Source: an uncultured Atopobiaceae bacterium
GTDB lineage: Bacteria; Actinomycetota; Coriobacteriia; Coriobacteriales; Atopobiaceae
Length of the DNA stretch: 33,555 bases
Assembly (NCBI GenBank): GCA_934792625.1
Contig: CAKVON010000013.1
Coordinates: forward strand, 1 to 33,555
Direction of reading: 5' to 3'
A program made the position numbers and the translations under genes. Of the stretch, positions 7,865-16,977 are shown one piece after another. The first letter of the stretch is position 1; each line of letters begins with the position of its first letter. Under the pieces are notes generated by a model. It worked only from the letters and a program-made list of their open reading frames with translations, ran no database searches and had not been told where the DNA came from.

Positions 7865-8562
7865 TGGCAACTAGAAGCGAATTCTCCAAGCAGCTCGACG
7901 AGGTCGAGACCCTCGTGGCCCGCCTTGGCGAGAAGTCCGCTGCCGACGTGCGCGCGGCCGGCCTCGCCACCCAAGGCGACACCGGCGCCGCGGAAGGCGT
8001 GCTCCAGGGACGCAAGGCGGCAGACCGCCTGCGCAACGAGATCGAGACCCTGTGCCTCGACATCATGCTGCTGCAGCAGCCCCTCATCGGCGAGGACCTG
8101 CGCCTGGTCTCCGGCTCCTTCCGCCTGGTCTCCGACCTCTACCAGATCGACAACATGTGCCGCGACATAGCCTTCATCATCTCGGAGCTGCCTGCCGACG
8201 CCGTCGGGAAGATGGGCCCGAAGTTCCGTGAGATGTCCGACCACGTGGCGGGCATGGTGACCGAGGCCCTCGAGGCCTTCGAGGAGGCCGACCCCAAGCG
8301 TGCCCGCAAGGTTATCGACTCGGACGACGTGGTGGACGAGCTGTACGGTGCCGCGGAGGACGACGTGATCGACCTGATCTGCGCCGCGGGCAAGTCGTCG
8401 GCCAAGTCGCTGCCCGAGCTGCTGATGGTCGCCAAGTACTTCGAGCGCATCGGCGACCAGGCCCAAAGAATCGCCGCCTGGGCGGTGTTCCGCGCGACCG
8501 GTGAGCGTATCCTTACCAATGGGGGACAGGTCATCGAGCTTCGGCAGGAGGCAGGCGAATAG
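7864..8562 (+). CDS. phoU: Phosphate signalling adaptor PhoU
   Basis: A 232-aa all-helical protein with two PhoU repeats. The first includes LCLDIMLLQQPLIGEDLRLV, and the second ends with the conserved VAKYFERIGDQAQRIAAWAV. The acidic clusters in each repeat bind metal and contact PstB and the sensor kinase in studied homologues. PhoU holds the PhoR kinase in its inhibitory state when phosphate is plentiful. Its position between the transporter genes and phoB-phoR, with one-base overlaps on both sides (TAATG, TAGTG), fits that linking role. Confidence 0.95.
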   Translation: MATRSEFSKQLDEVETLVARLGEKSAADVRAAGLATQGDTGAAEGVLQGRKAADRLRNEIETLCLDIMLLQQPLIGEDLRLVSGSFRLVSDLYQIDNMCRDIAFIISELPADAVGKMGPKFREMSDHVAGMVTEALEAFEEADPKRARKVIDSDDVVDELYGAAEDDVIDLICAAGKSSAKSLPELLMVAKYFERIGDQAQRIAAWAVFRATGERILTNGGQVIELRQEAGE

Positions 8563-9245
8563 TGGTCTACTACGTGGAAGACGACACCAACATCCGCGAG
8601 ATCACGCTCTACGCGCTGACCCAGGCGGGAATCGACGCGCAGGGCTTCTCGAACGACGCCGCCTTCCGCCGCGCCTGCGACGACCGCGTCCCCGACGCGG
8701 TCCTTCTCGACATCATGCTGCCCGACACGGACGGCATCTCGATCCTGAGGCGCATCCGCCAGACCCCGGGCCTGACCGACGTGCCCGTGATGATGCTCAC
8801 CGCCAAGGACACCGAGCTCGACACCGTGCGCGCGCTCGACTGTGGCGCAGACGACTACCTTGCCAAACCCTTCGGCATGATGGAGATGGTCAGTCGCGTG
8901 AGGGCGCTGCTGCGCCGCAGCGGCCGCACCCGCTCAAAGGCGGCGGCGTCCGACGACACCATCGAGGTCGGCCCGCTGCGCATCTCGGCCGCGAGGCGCG
9001 AGGTCAGCGTGGGTGGCCGCGACCTGCAGCTGACGATGCGCGAGTTCGACCTGCTGGAGTTCCTGGCAAAGAGCCCTGGCGTCGTGTTCTCGCGCGAGAC
9101 GCTGCTGCAACGTGTGTGGGGCTGGGACTTCGACGGCGGCAGCCGCACGGTCGACGTCCACGTCCAGACAATCCGCGCCAAGCTCGGTGACGACTCCGAC
9201 CTCATCGAGACGGTCCGCGGCGTCGGCTACCGGCTGAGGGACTAG
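8562..9245 (+). CDS. phoB: PhoB/RegX3-type response regulator
   Basis: A 227-aa OmpR/PhoB-family regulator. The receiver domain (1-115) shows the acidic pocket ED at 6-7, phosphoacceptor Asp50 in AVLLDIMLPDTDG, Thr80 and Lys102 (AKPF). The winged-helix domain (about 130-225) has LTMREFDLLEFLAKSPG, the recognition helix GGSRTVDVHVQTIRAKLG and the wing ending VRGVGYRL. The start is GTG at 8562, sharing a base with the phoU stop, with AGGAGG 12-17 nt upstream. The next gene is its kinase. It probably activates the pst operon through the repeats at 3231-3266 when phosphate is low. Orthologues are named PhoB, PhoP or RegX3. Confidence 0.93.
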   Translation: MVYYVEDDTNIREITLYALTQAGIDAQGFSNDAAFRRACDDRVPDAVLLDIMLPDTDGISILRRIRQTPGLTDVPVMMLTAKDTELDTVRALDCGADDYLAKPFGMMEMVSRVRALLRRSGRTRSKAAASDDTIEVGPLRISAARREVSVGGRDLQLTMREFDLLEFLAKSPGVVFSRETLLQRVWGWDFDGGSRTVDVHVQTIRAKLGDDSDLIETVRGVGYRLRD

Positions 9246-9248
9246 CCC

Positions 9249-10646
9249 GTGGCGTCGCGCAGGTCGACGCCGGCCCTGGCAAGCCGTGTGTTCGCCGCAC
9301 TTCTCCTGGTGACCACGGTCGCCGTGGTCACCGCCCTGGCGATGGCAGCCCTTCTCTTCCAGCAGTCTACCGAGAAGGACGTCCGAGCCGACATCCGCCG
9401 CGAGTGCGAGCTTGTGGCGTCGTCGCTCGGGCGGCTCGGGCAGTCCGAGCGCATGGGCGTCGTGCGCGACCTCGAGCTGGGCACCATGCGCCTGACGCTG
9501 GTCGACTCCGACGGCACCGTGACCTTCGACAGCGAGGAGGCGGCCACCTCGATGGGCAACCACCGGGACCGCCCCGAGATCGCCCTTGCCCTGTCGGCAG
9601 GGGAGGGCGACTCCGAGCGCGACTCGCAGACCCTGGGCGTCGTGAGCTACTACCACGCGGAGCGCCTGCCGGACGGCAGTGTCGTGCGCGTCTCTGAGGA
9701 TGCCGCGACGGCGCTCTCGATCATCGCGGGCGACACGAACCTGTTGCTGCTCGTGGCCCTCGTCGTGGTGCTGCTGTCCTGGGCGGCCGCGCGCCTGCTG
9801 TCGCGAAAGCTGGTCGCGCCCATCCTCTCGATCGATCCCGTGGCCGACCCCAACGGGTCGCCATACCGCGAATTGGAGCCCCTTGTGAACAGGCTTAACG
9901 AGCAGCAGGCCACGCTCACGGAGCAGATGGACCAGCTCCGCGACGCCGAGGCCATGCGCCAGCAGTTCACCGCGAACGTGACCCACGAGCTCAAGACGCC
10001 GCTTGCGGCCATCTCGGGCGCGGCCGAGCTCATCCGCGACGGCATCGCGCGCCCCGAGGACGTGGGCAACTTCGCCGGCCGCATCTACGACGAGTCCCAG
10101 CGCCTCACGAGCCTGGTGAACGACATCCTGACCCTGTCGAAGCTCGACGAGAGCGAGCGTGCGGGCGAGACCGGCATCGTCGGCTCCGTCGAGAGGTGCG
10201 ACCTTCTGGGCATCTCCACCGACGTCGCGTCCAGGCTGTCCGGCGTGGCCGAGGGCGCGGGCGTCAGGCTCACGGCCACGGGCGCCCCCGCCATCGTCAC
10301 GGGCAACGCCCGCCTTCTGGACGAGCTCGTGTACAACCTGTGCGGCAACGCCGTGCGCTACAACCGCCCCGGCGGCACCGCGACCGTCACCTGTGGCGTC
10401 TCGGACGCCGGAGAGCCGTTCGTGCGCGTTGCCGACACCGGCATCGGCATCCCGCAGGCAGACCACGCCAAGGTGTTCGAGCGCTTCTACCGCGTGGACA
10501 CGAGTCGCTCGCGTGCCAGCGGCGGCACGGGCCTGGGTCTGGCCATCGTCAAGCACTCGGCGGCGTTCCACCACGCGAGCATCGAGCTGGACAGCCGCGA
10601 GGGCGAGGGCACCACGATCACGGTCACCTTCCCCGCGGGGGAGTAG
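9249..10646 (+). CDS. phoR: PhoR-type sensor histidine kinase
   Basis: A 465-aa membrane histidine kinase. TM1 is at about 14-37 and TM2 at about 163-186, enclosing an extracytoplasmic region of about 125 residues. The dimerisation/phosphotransfer domain carries TANVTHELKTPLAAISGAAE with phosphorylated His246. The ATP-binding domain has the N-box LLDELVYNLCGNAVRYN, the G1 box VADTGIGIP, the F-box FERFYRVD and the G2 box GGTGLGLAIVKHSA. It starts with GTG 3 nt after the phoB stop, with GAGGG 8 nt before. With PhoU and Pst it would sense phosphate sufficiency. Ala-Leu-Leu in TM1 is encoded by the recurrent motif (9296-9310). Confidence 0.93.
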   Translation: MASRRSTPALASRVFAALLLVTTVAVVTALAMAALLFQQSTEKDVRADIRRECELVASSLGRLGQSERMGVVRDLELGTMRLTLVDSDGTVTFDSEEAATSMGNHRDRPEIALALSAGEGDSERDSQTLGVVSYYHAERLPDGSVVRVSEDAATALSIIAGDTNLLLLVALVVVLLSWAAARLLSRKLVAPILSIDPVADPNGSPYRELEPLVNRLNEQQATLTEQMDQLRDAEAMRQQFTANVTHELKTPLAAISGAAELIRDGIARPEDVGNFAGRIYDESQRLTSLVNDILTLSKLDESERAGETGIVGSVERCDLLGISTDVASRLSGVAEGAGVRLTATGAPAIVTGNARLLDELVYNLCGNAVRYNRPGGTATVTCGVSDAGEPFVRVADTGIGIPQADHAKVFERFYRVDTSRSRASGGTGLGLAIVKHSAAFHHASIELDSREGEGTTITVTFPAGE

Positions 10647-10657
10647 CGCTACGGCCT

Positions 10658-10698
10658 CGCGGTACTTCTCGGCAGCTTTCCTGGCGAGAAGTACCGCG
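10658..10698. terminator. Bidirectional hairpin between convergent phoR and metG
   Basis: Arms 10658-10671 and 10685-10698 are perfect 14-bp complements around a 13-nt loop, placed 12 nt after the phoR stop and 15 nt after the metG stop. Each arm contains one copy of the recurrent motif (GGTACTTCTCGGCAG and, on the other strand, GGTACTTCTCGCCAG). No T-run follows on either strand, so termination may depend on Rho or on the hairpin alone. The pairing of two motif copies resembles terminators built from uptake sequences in Neisseria and Pasteurellaceae; that comparison is only an analogy. Confidence 0.7.
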
Positions 10699-10712
10699 TC
10701 GAACGTGCCGGC

Positions 10713-12743
10713 CTACTTGCCCTTCTTGACCTGGCTCGGGTGCTTCTCGAAGAAGTCGAAGCGGGGCGGCAGCTCCACAAGCATGTGCTCGGCGGGCGTC
10801 TGGCCCAGGGCCTGGGCGAGCTCGGCGGGCGTCTCGAAGGCGTGCTCCCAGCTGAAGAAGACGTCGGTGTCGAAGCCCAGGTGCTCACAGATCAGCTCGC
10901 AGCCGCAAGGCACGGCGGGGTGCATGAGCAGCGTCGTCGTGCGCAGGGCGGCAAAGGCGTCGGCCAGTGCCTGCTCGTAGGCCGCGTCGTCGCCCTTTGC
11001 GGCCTTGCTCGCGTCGCCCCAGCGCTTGTTGGCGGCGCGGCACAGCTCCTCGGCCACGGCCAGGGCGCCGTGGGCGTCAAACGCGTGGGCGCGGCGCTCG
11101 TACTCGAGGGTGGCCTGGCGGCACTCGTCGATGACGTCGTCGTGGGCCGCGACCTGCGGCAGGTGGCCGCCGCAGACGTTGGCGGCGCCGTACATGCAGC
11201 TGCGCGCCAGGCGGTTGAAGATGTTGGTGAGGAAGGCGCTCTCCTTGAGGGCGGGGTCGACGACGCGCGGGTCGTCCTTGACCAGGACCTCCTCGCCGGT
11301 CTTCTTGTCCACGTGCGAGACGCTGGTGTCGAACGCCTTGGGCGAGAAGCTCACGGCCTTCTGGTCCAGGCCCAGGCTCAGCCAGTGGCAGCGCAGCTGC
11401 TCGGCGGTGTAGCTGTCCAGCAGCTCGGCTGCCATCGGCGGCTTGATCGCGCCTGAGCTGGAGGCCTTCTTGTTCATGAACAGGATGTGGTAGTTGGCCA
11501 CGGGCTTGTCCTGGAATAGGCCCCAGTCCAGGGCCTCCCACAGCGCCGGCTGGGCCACGCAGTAGAAGTAGATGTTGTCCTGGCCGATGAACTGGTAGAC
11601 GTCGGCGTCGTCGGCGCACCACCAGTCGCGCCAGTCGGTTGAGGAGTAGCGGCCCTGCGGCGCCGTGGCCAGCGCGGTCTGCACGAAGCTGATCGGCGCC
11701 CACAGGCTCTCGGGCCAGCACCACACGGTCAGGCCGGAGACGTCTTCCATGTCGGGGGCGGGTACGCCCCAGTCGATGTTGCCGGTGATGCGGAACGGCA
11801 GCAGCGTCTTGCCGGTGCGGAAGCGAACTCCGGCGGCCTCGAGCACGCCTCGGGCGGCGTCGCGGTCGCGCCAGTCGTCGAACTCTACCGAGAAGGACTG
11901 CTGGTTTCCCTCCGGATCGATGGTGCGGTGCTGCGGGAGGTCCTTCTCGCAAGCGTCGAAGCTCTCGCGGAACTTGCTCTGGATGTAGATGATGGGCGCG
12001 ACCAGGCTCTCGCGGACCGTCTTGGTGACGATCGGGCGGATCTGCTCGTCGACGTCCCACTCGTCCATGAGCTTCTCGAGGGTCTGCTGGAACGCGGGCA
12101 GGTCGAAGTACCAGTTGTCGACCGGGCGCAGCTCGGGGGTGGTGCCGGTGAGCTGGGAGACCGGGGCGATGAGCTCCTCGGGGTCAAACTGGTGGCCGAG
12201 GTCGCACTCGTCGGCGTAGGCCTTCTCGGACTTGCAGCCGCGCACGGGGCAACGGCCGATGACCTGGCGGCCGTTGAGGAACTGGCCGGCCTTGACGTCG
12301 TAGAACTGGCGGGTGCTCATCTTGCGCAGGTAGCCGCGCTCGTGGAGGCGACGGATCAGCTCGTCGGAGAGCTTGGCGTGGAAGTCGCGCGCGGGCTCGA
12401 GGCCGCTGCCGGCGTACAGGTCGAGCGAGACCTCGTAGGAGTCGAGGGCGCTCTTCTGCGCGTCGTGGTTCTCGCGGACGTAGTCGATGATGGTGCCCCC
12501 GTAGCCTGCCTCGCGACGCTTGCGGTAGCCCTCCATGATGGGGGAGCCGTAGCAGTCCGTGCCCGAGACGAACACGACGTTCTCGCGGCCGATGCGGTCG
12601 CGCAGGAAGCGCGCGAAGAAGTCGGCGGGCACGAAGACTCCTCCGATGTGGCCGAAGTGCAGGTTCTTGTTGCCGTAGGGCATGCCGCCGGTGATGACCG
12701 CGCGCTTGGGGAACGTCGGGCGGGCGATTTTGGAGTCTGCCAT
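10713..12743 (-). CDS. metG: Divergent methionyl-tRNA synthetase (class I), KMSKS signature degraded
   Basis: A 676-aa class I aminoacyl-tRNA synthetase of the MetRS type. The HIGH motif is HFGH (29-32) after MPYGNKNL. A metal knuckle with Cys165, Cys170, Cys180 and His184 is followed by the MetRS-like stretch PELRPVDNWYFDLPAF, and DWGVPAP and VYQFIGQDNIYFYC match the MetRS core. Two features are unusual. The KMSKS loop reads KASSS (426-430), lacking the second lysine that normally stabilises the transition state. An insertion of about 70 residues (roughly 250-320) precedes the GNIDWGVPAP strand. An anticodon-binding helical domain ends the protein and no C-terminal OB fold is present. ATG 12743 follows an AAGGA site. 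It may be the only MetRS of the cell or a paralogue with an altered role; the window cannot decide. Confidence 0.8.
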   Translation of the reverse strand: MADSKIARPTFPKRAVITGGMPYGNKNLHFGHIGGVFVPADFFARFLRDRIGRENVVFVSGTDCYGSPIMEGYRKRREAGYGGTIIDYVRENHDAQKSALDSYEVSLDLYAGSGLEPARDFHAKLSDELIRRLHERGYLRKMSTRQFYDVKAGQFLNGRQVIGRCPVRGCKSEKAYADECDLGHQFDPEELIAPVSQLTGTTPELRPVDNWYFDLPAFQQTLEKLMDEWDVDEQIRPIVTKTVRESLVAPIIYIQSKFRESFDACEKDLPQHRTIDPEGNQQSFSVEFDDWRDRDAARGVLEAAGVRFRTGKTLLPFRITGNIDWGVPAPDMEDVSGLTVWCWPESLWAPISFVQTALATAPQGRYSSTDWRDWWCADDADVYQFIGQDNIYFYCVAQPALWEALDWGLFQDKPVANYHILFMNKKASSSGAIKPPMAAELLDSYTAEQLRCHWLSLGLDQKAVSFSPKAFDTSVSHVDKKTGEEVLVKDDPRVVDPALKESAFLTNIFNRLARSCMYGAANVCGGHLPQVAAHDDVIDECRQATLEYERRAHAFDAHGALAVAEELCRAANKRWGDASKAAKGDDAAYEQALADAFAALRTTTLLMHPAVPCGCELICEHLGFDTDVFFSWEHAFETPAELAQALGQTPAEHMLVELPPRFDFFEKHPSQVKKGK

Positions 12744-12849
12744 GTGGGGTGGATCCTTCGTCTTCGCGTGTTGTTGCGGGTGCGTAAAGCGCGTGGCCAG
12801 GATAGACCCGACCACGTCGTCGCTCGCCCGCGTGTCGTATGCGTGGACC

Positions 12850-12858
12850 ATTCTAGCA
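12850..12858 (-). promoter_or_regulatory. Candidate extended -10 promoter of metG
   Basis: On the minus strand TGC TAGAAT (12858-12850) is a TG-extended -10 with 5 of 6 matches to TATAAT. No good -35 is seen 17 bp upstream. It lies between the glnN terminator and the metG start and would give a leader of about 100 nt. No T-box consensus was found in that leader. Confidence 0.4.
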
Positions 12859-12950
12859 GGCCTTCCGGTGTCGGAGACCGTGCGGGTGGGGTGGCCGTTG
12901 GATGGCATGGGGTGACCTGTCGCATCCTGTTCCCGATAATGGCGCGAACG

Positions 12951-12980
12951 AAAAGGGACGCCGCCCGAAGGCGACGTCCC
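12951..12980 (-). terminator. Rho-independent terminator of glnN
   Basis: Read on the minus strand, an 11-bp stem (12980-12970 with 12965-12955, one G-U pair) is closed by the stable tetraloop TTCG and followed by TTTT. It lies 67 nt downstream of the glnN stop and upstream of the metG promoter, so the two genes are separate transcripts. Confidence 0.85.
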
Positions 12981-13046
12981 CGATGCGATGCGCGATTCTG
13001 GGCGCGCGGGAATGCGGTCCGGAGGCATTGCCTCCGTCGTTGCCTC

Positions 13047-15137
<2,091 letters not shown>

Positions 15138-15159
15138 GGCCGCTCGCTTTCTACTCGGT

Positions 15160-15195
15160 CCCGGGCGCTTTCGCTTGGCTGCGCCTGCGCCCGGG
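15160..15195 (-). promoter_or_regulatory. Leader hairpin of glnN
   Basis: Perfect 9-bp arms CCCGGGCGC (15160-15168) and GCGCCCGGG (15187-15195) enclose an 18-nt loop, ending 22 nt upstream of the glnN start codon. It could influence ribosome access or RNA stability. It does not match any riboswitch known to me. Confidence 0.4.
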
Positions 15196-15222
15196 CGTTG
15201 TGTGGCTGCGTACGCGAAAAAC

Positions 15223-15242
15223 CGTAACGCCTCATTGTTACG
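15223..15242. promoter_or_regulatory. Candidate nitrogen-regulator operator upstream of glnN
   Basis: CGTAAC and GTTACG form 6-bp inverted arms 8 bp apart (15223-15228 and 15237-15242), about 86-105 nt upstream of the glnN start. The GTAAC/GTTAC half sites recall GlnR-type boxes of actinobacteria, although the usual spacing there is 6. The assignment to a nitrogen regulator is inference. Confidence 0.35.
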
Positions 15243-15367
15243 CCATCATGAATGTCTGAGAAGCCACAGGTTTCTCATTCGTGCATCATTGTTTCGCAAA
15301 CGTGCCATCAGGGCGCTGTCGAGAAGTGCGTGTGGTGACCTTGTGGTGGCGCGCGCCACATCGACGT

Positions 15368-15395
15368 TTGACACGCGTCGCGAATGTGCGATAAT
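15368..15395 (+). promoter_or_regulatory. Promoter of tRNA-Ala
   Basis: A perfect -35 TTGACA (15368-15373) and a -10 GATAAT (15390-15395) are spaced by 16 bp, with TGC directly before the -10. Transcription would start near 15402, about 15 nt before the mature tRNA 5' end. This is the best sigma-70-type promoter in the window. Confidence 0.8.
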
Positions 15396-15416
15396 AGCCA
15401 CCGCGCAAAAGCGCCT

Positions 15417-15492
15417 GGGGACGTAGCTCAGTTGGGAGAGCGCTGCCTTCGCACGGCAGAGGCCGAGGGTTCGACTCCCTTCGTCTCCACCA
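15417..15492 (+). tRNA. tRNA-Ala (anticodon CGC)
   Basis: A 76-nt cloverleaf with encoded CCA. The acceptor stem GGGGACG pairs with CGTCTCC (one G-U), the D stem is GCTC/GAGC, the anticodon stem CTGCC/GGCAG encloses TTCGCAC, and the T stem GAGGG/CCCTT has loop TTCGACT. Anticodon CGC reads only the GCG alanine codon, a minor isoacceptor expected in a GC-rich genome. U33 is present, unlike the tRNA-His at the right edge. Confidence 0.97.
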
Positions 15493-15500
15493 TAAGAAAC

Positions 15501-15540
15501 AGACGGGATCTGGGCGCAAGCCCGGGTCCCGTTTCCTTTT
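15501..15540 (+). terminator. Rho-independent terminator after tRNA-Ala
   Basis: A stem of at least 13 bp (15503-15515 with 15520-15532, two G-U pairs) with a GCAA tetraloop is followed by TTCCTTTT. It begins 10 nt after the tRNA CCA and should end that transcript before the radical SAM gene. Confidence 0.85.
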
Positions 15541-15584
15541 GCGGCCGATGTGCGCGGCCGCGATCGCGCGAGGGGAGAGAAGCC

Positions 15585-16550
15585 ATGACGGTCCCGACCG
15601 AGGCCTACGAGGCCTGCCGGCTGTGCCCGCGCGCCTGCGGCGCGCGTCGTGCGGAGGGCCGTCGTGGCGCATGCGGGGCAAACGCGACCGTGCGCGTTGC
15701 CCGCGCCGCGCTGCACTTCTGGGAGGAGCCGCCCATCTCCGGCGAGGCCGGGTCGGGAGCGATCTTCTTCTCGGGGTGTCCCTTGCGCTGCGTGTTCTGC
15801 CAGAACCACGACATCTCCAGCGGCAACTTCGGCCATGACGTCACCGTCGCGCGTCTAGCCATGATGATGCTCGAGCTGCGCGACAAGGGCGCTCTCAACA
15901 TCAACCTGGTCACGCCCCTTCACTTTGCCCCGCAGGTCCGCGAGGCGGTGCTCATGGCACGTGACGCCGGGCTCGACCTGCCCATCGTCTGCAACACCTC
16001 CGGCTACGAGCGCGCGGACGTCGTGCGCCGGATGGCCGACGTGGTCGACGTGTGGCTCGCCGACTTCAAGTACGCCTCGGCAGACCTTGCCGCGACGCTG
16101 TCCGGCGCCCGCGACTATCCCGACGTCGCCGCCGAGGCGCTGGCCGCCATGGTCGAGTCCGTTCGCTCGCGCGGCACCCGCGACCTCGCCGACGACGGCT
16201 CCATGAGGGCGGGCGTCATCGTGCGCCACCTGGTGCTTCCCGGCCACGTGGACGACTCGTGCGCGGTCCTCGACCGCGTGTGGGATATCTGCGGCAACGA
16301 CTGCGACCTCTCCGTCATGAACCAGTACACGCCCAACGAGTCCTGTAGGGAGAAGGGCGGCGAGCTCGCCCGCGCCGTGACCGACGAGGAGTACGAGATC
16401 GTCCTGTGCCATGCCGACGACCTGGGCTTCGAGCGCATGTGGTGGCAGCAGGGCGGCACCGTCTCGGAAAGCTTCGTGCCGGAGTTCGACGCAACTGGCG
16501 TCGACGGACCCGAGCTCGCGCCGTGTGGCGACGGCCCGGCGCGGGTATAG
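15585..16550 (+). CDS. Radical SAM protein, PflX-like (pyruvate formate-lyase activase family)
   Basis: A 321-aa radical S-adenosylmethionine protein. An N-terminal Cys cluster (Cys11, Cys14, Cys18, Cys30) precedes the radical SAM triad CPLRCVFC (Cys65, Cys69, Cys72, pattern CX3CX2C) that binds the 4Fe-4S cluster. Downstream, NLVTPLHFAPQV, DVWLADFKYAS and VIVRHLVLPGHVDDS fit the PflX family (COG1313), whose substrate is not established. The extra N-terminal cysteines could hold a second cluster. ATG 15585 has AGGGGAG 7 nt upstream; a longer reading frame would run back through the tRNA and terminator and is not credible. It may be transcribed by read-through or from an unseen promoter. Confidence 0.88.
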   Translation: MTVPTEAYEACRLCPRACGARRAEGRRGACGANATVRVARAALHFWEEPPISGEAGSGAIFFSGCPLRCVFCQNHDISSGNFGHDVTVARLAMMMLELRDKGALNINLVTPLHFAPQVREAVLMARDAGLDLPIVCNTSGYERADVVRRMADVVDVWLADFKYASADLAATLSGARDYPDVAAEALAAMVESVRSRGTRDLADDGSMRAGVIVRHLVLPGHVDDSCAVLDRVWDICGNDCDLSVMNQYTPNESCREKGGELARAVTDEEYEIVLCHADDLGFERMWWQQGGTVSESFVPEFDATGVDGPELAPCGDGPARV

Positions 16551-16613
16551 GAAGAGACTGACGACGCACGGGCACTTCTCGGCAGGTGCCGCGCACCGAG
16601 CGAAGGGAACACG

Positions 16614-16916
16614 ATGGCAGACGACAACGCCCTCACCGACGACGAGCGCGCCGAGCTCGAGAGACTGCGCGCCGAGAAGGCCGACCGCGAGCACGCCGCC
16701 GAGCGCGCCGAGCTCGAGAGGCTGCGCGCCGAGGCCGACGCCGCACGCGAGCGCGAGGCCGCCGACGCCCACATCGAGAAGATCCGTGAGCGCAACCGCA
16801 AGATCATGGAGCCCGATGACGACGACCTGAGGATGCCTTTGGCCCAGAAGCTGGTCCTGGGCCTCGCCATCCTGCTGATGGTCGCCTTCGCGTTCTACAC
16901 CCTGGGCAGGCACTAG
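16614..16916 (+). CDS. Small tail-anchored coiled-coil protein, function unknown
   Basis: A 100-aa protein. Residues 8-66 are highly charged and heptad-like, with a near repeat RAELERLRAEK / RAELERLRAEA (about 11-21 and 35-45), predicting a coiled coil. Then comes a short acidic linker (EPDDDD) and one hydrophobic segment near the C-terminus (about 78-96, KLVLGLAILLMVAFAFYTLG). This suggests a membrane-anchored protein with a cytoplasmic rod. A GAAGGG ribosome site precedes the ATG. It sits between the radical SAM gene and pncB with no terminator, so it may be co-transcribed. I recognise no family, and no function is claimed. Confidence 0.75.
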   Translation: MADDNALTDDERAELERLRAEKADREHAAERAELERLRAEADAAREREAADAHIEKIRERNRKIMEPDDDDLRMPLAQKLVLGLAILLMVAFAFYTLGRH

Positions 16917-16977
16917 CCGTGGCCGGGGCGCGCCGCCACGACGACGTGCCCGAAACACAATCGAGGGGGAGACCCAG

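Noticed and set aside
12744..12950. T-box leader upstream of metG (and likewise argS)
   Set aside because: No T-box consensus or specifier-loop arrangement was found in either leader.
15384..15584. Upstream extension of the radical SAM gene
   Set aside because: It would run through the tRNA-Ala and its terminator; the ATG at 15585 has AGGGGAG.
16571..16590. GGCAC...GTGCC inverted repeat as a terminator
   Set aside because: Only 5 bp of stem and no T-run; better explained as the flanks of a copy of the recurrent motif.
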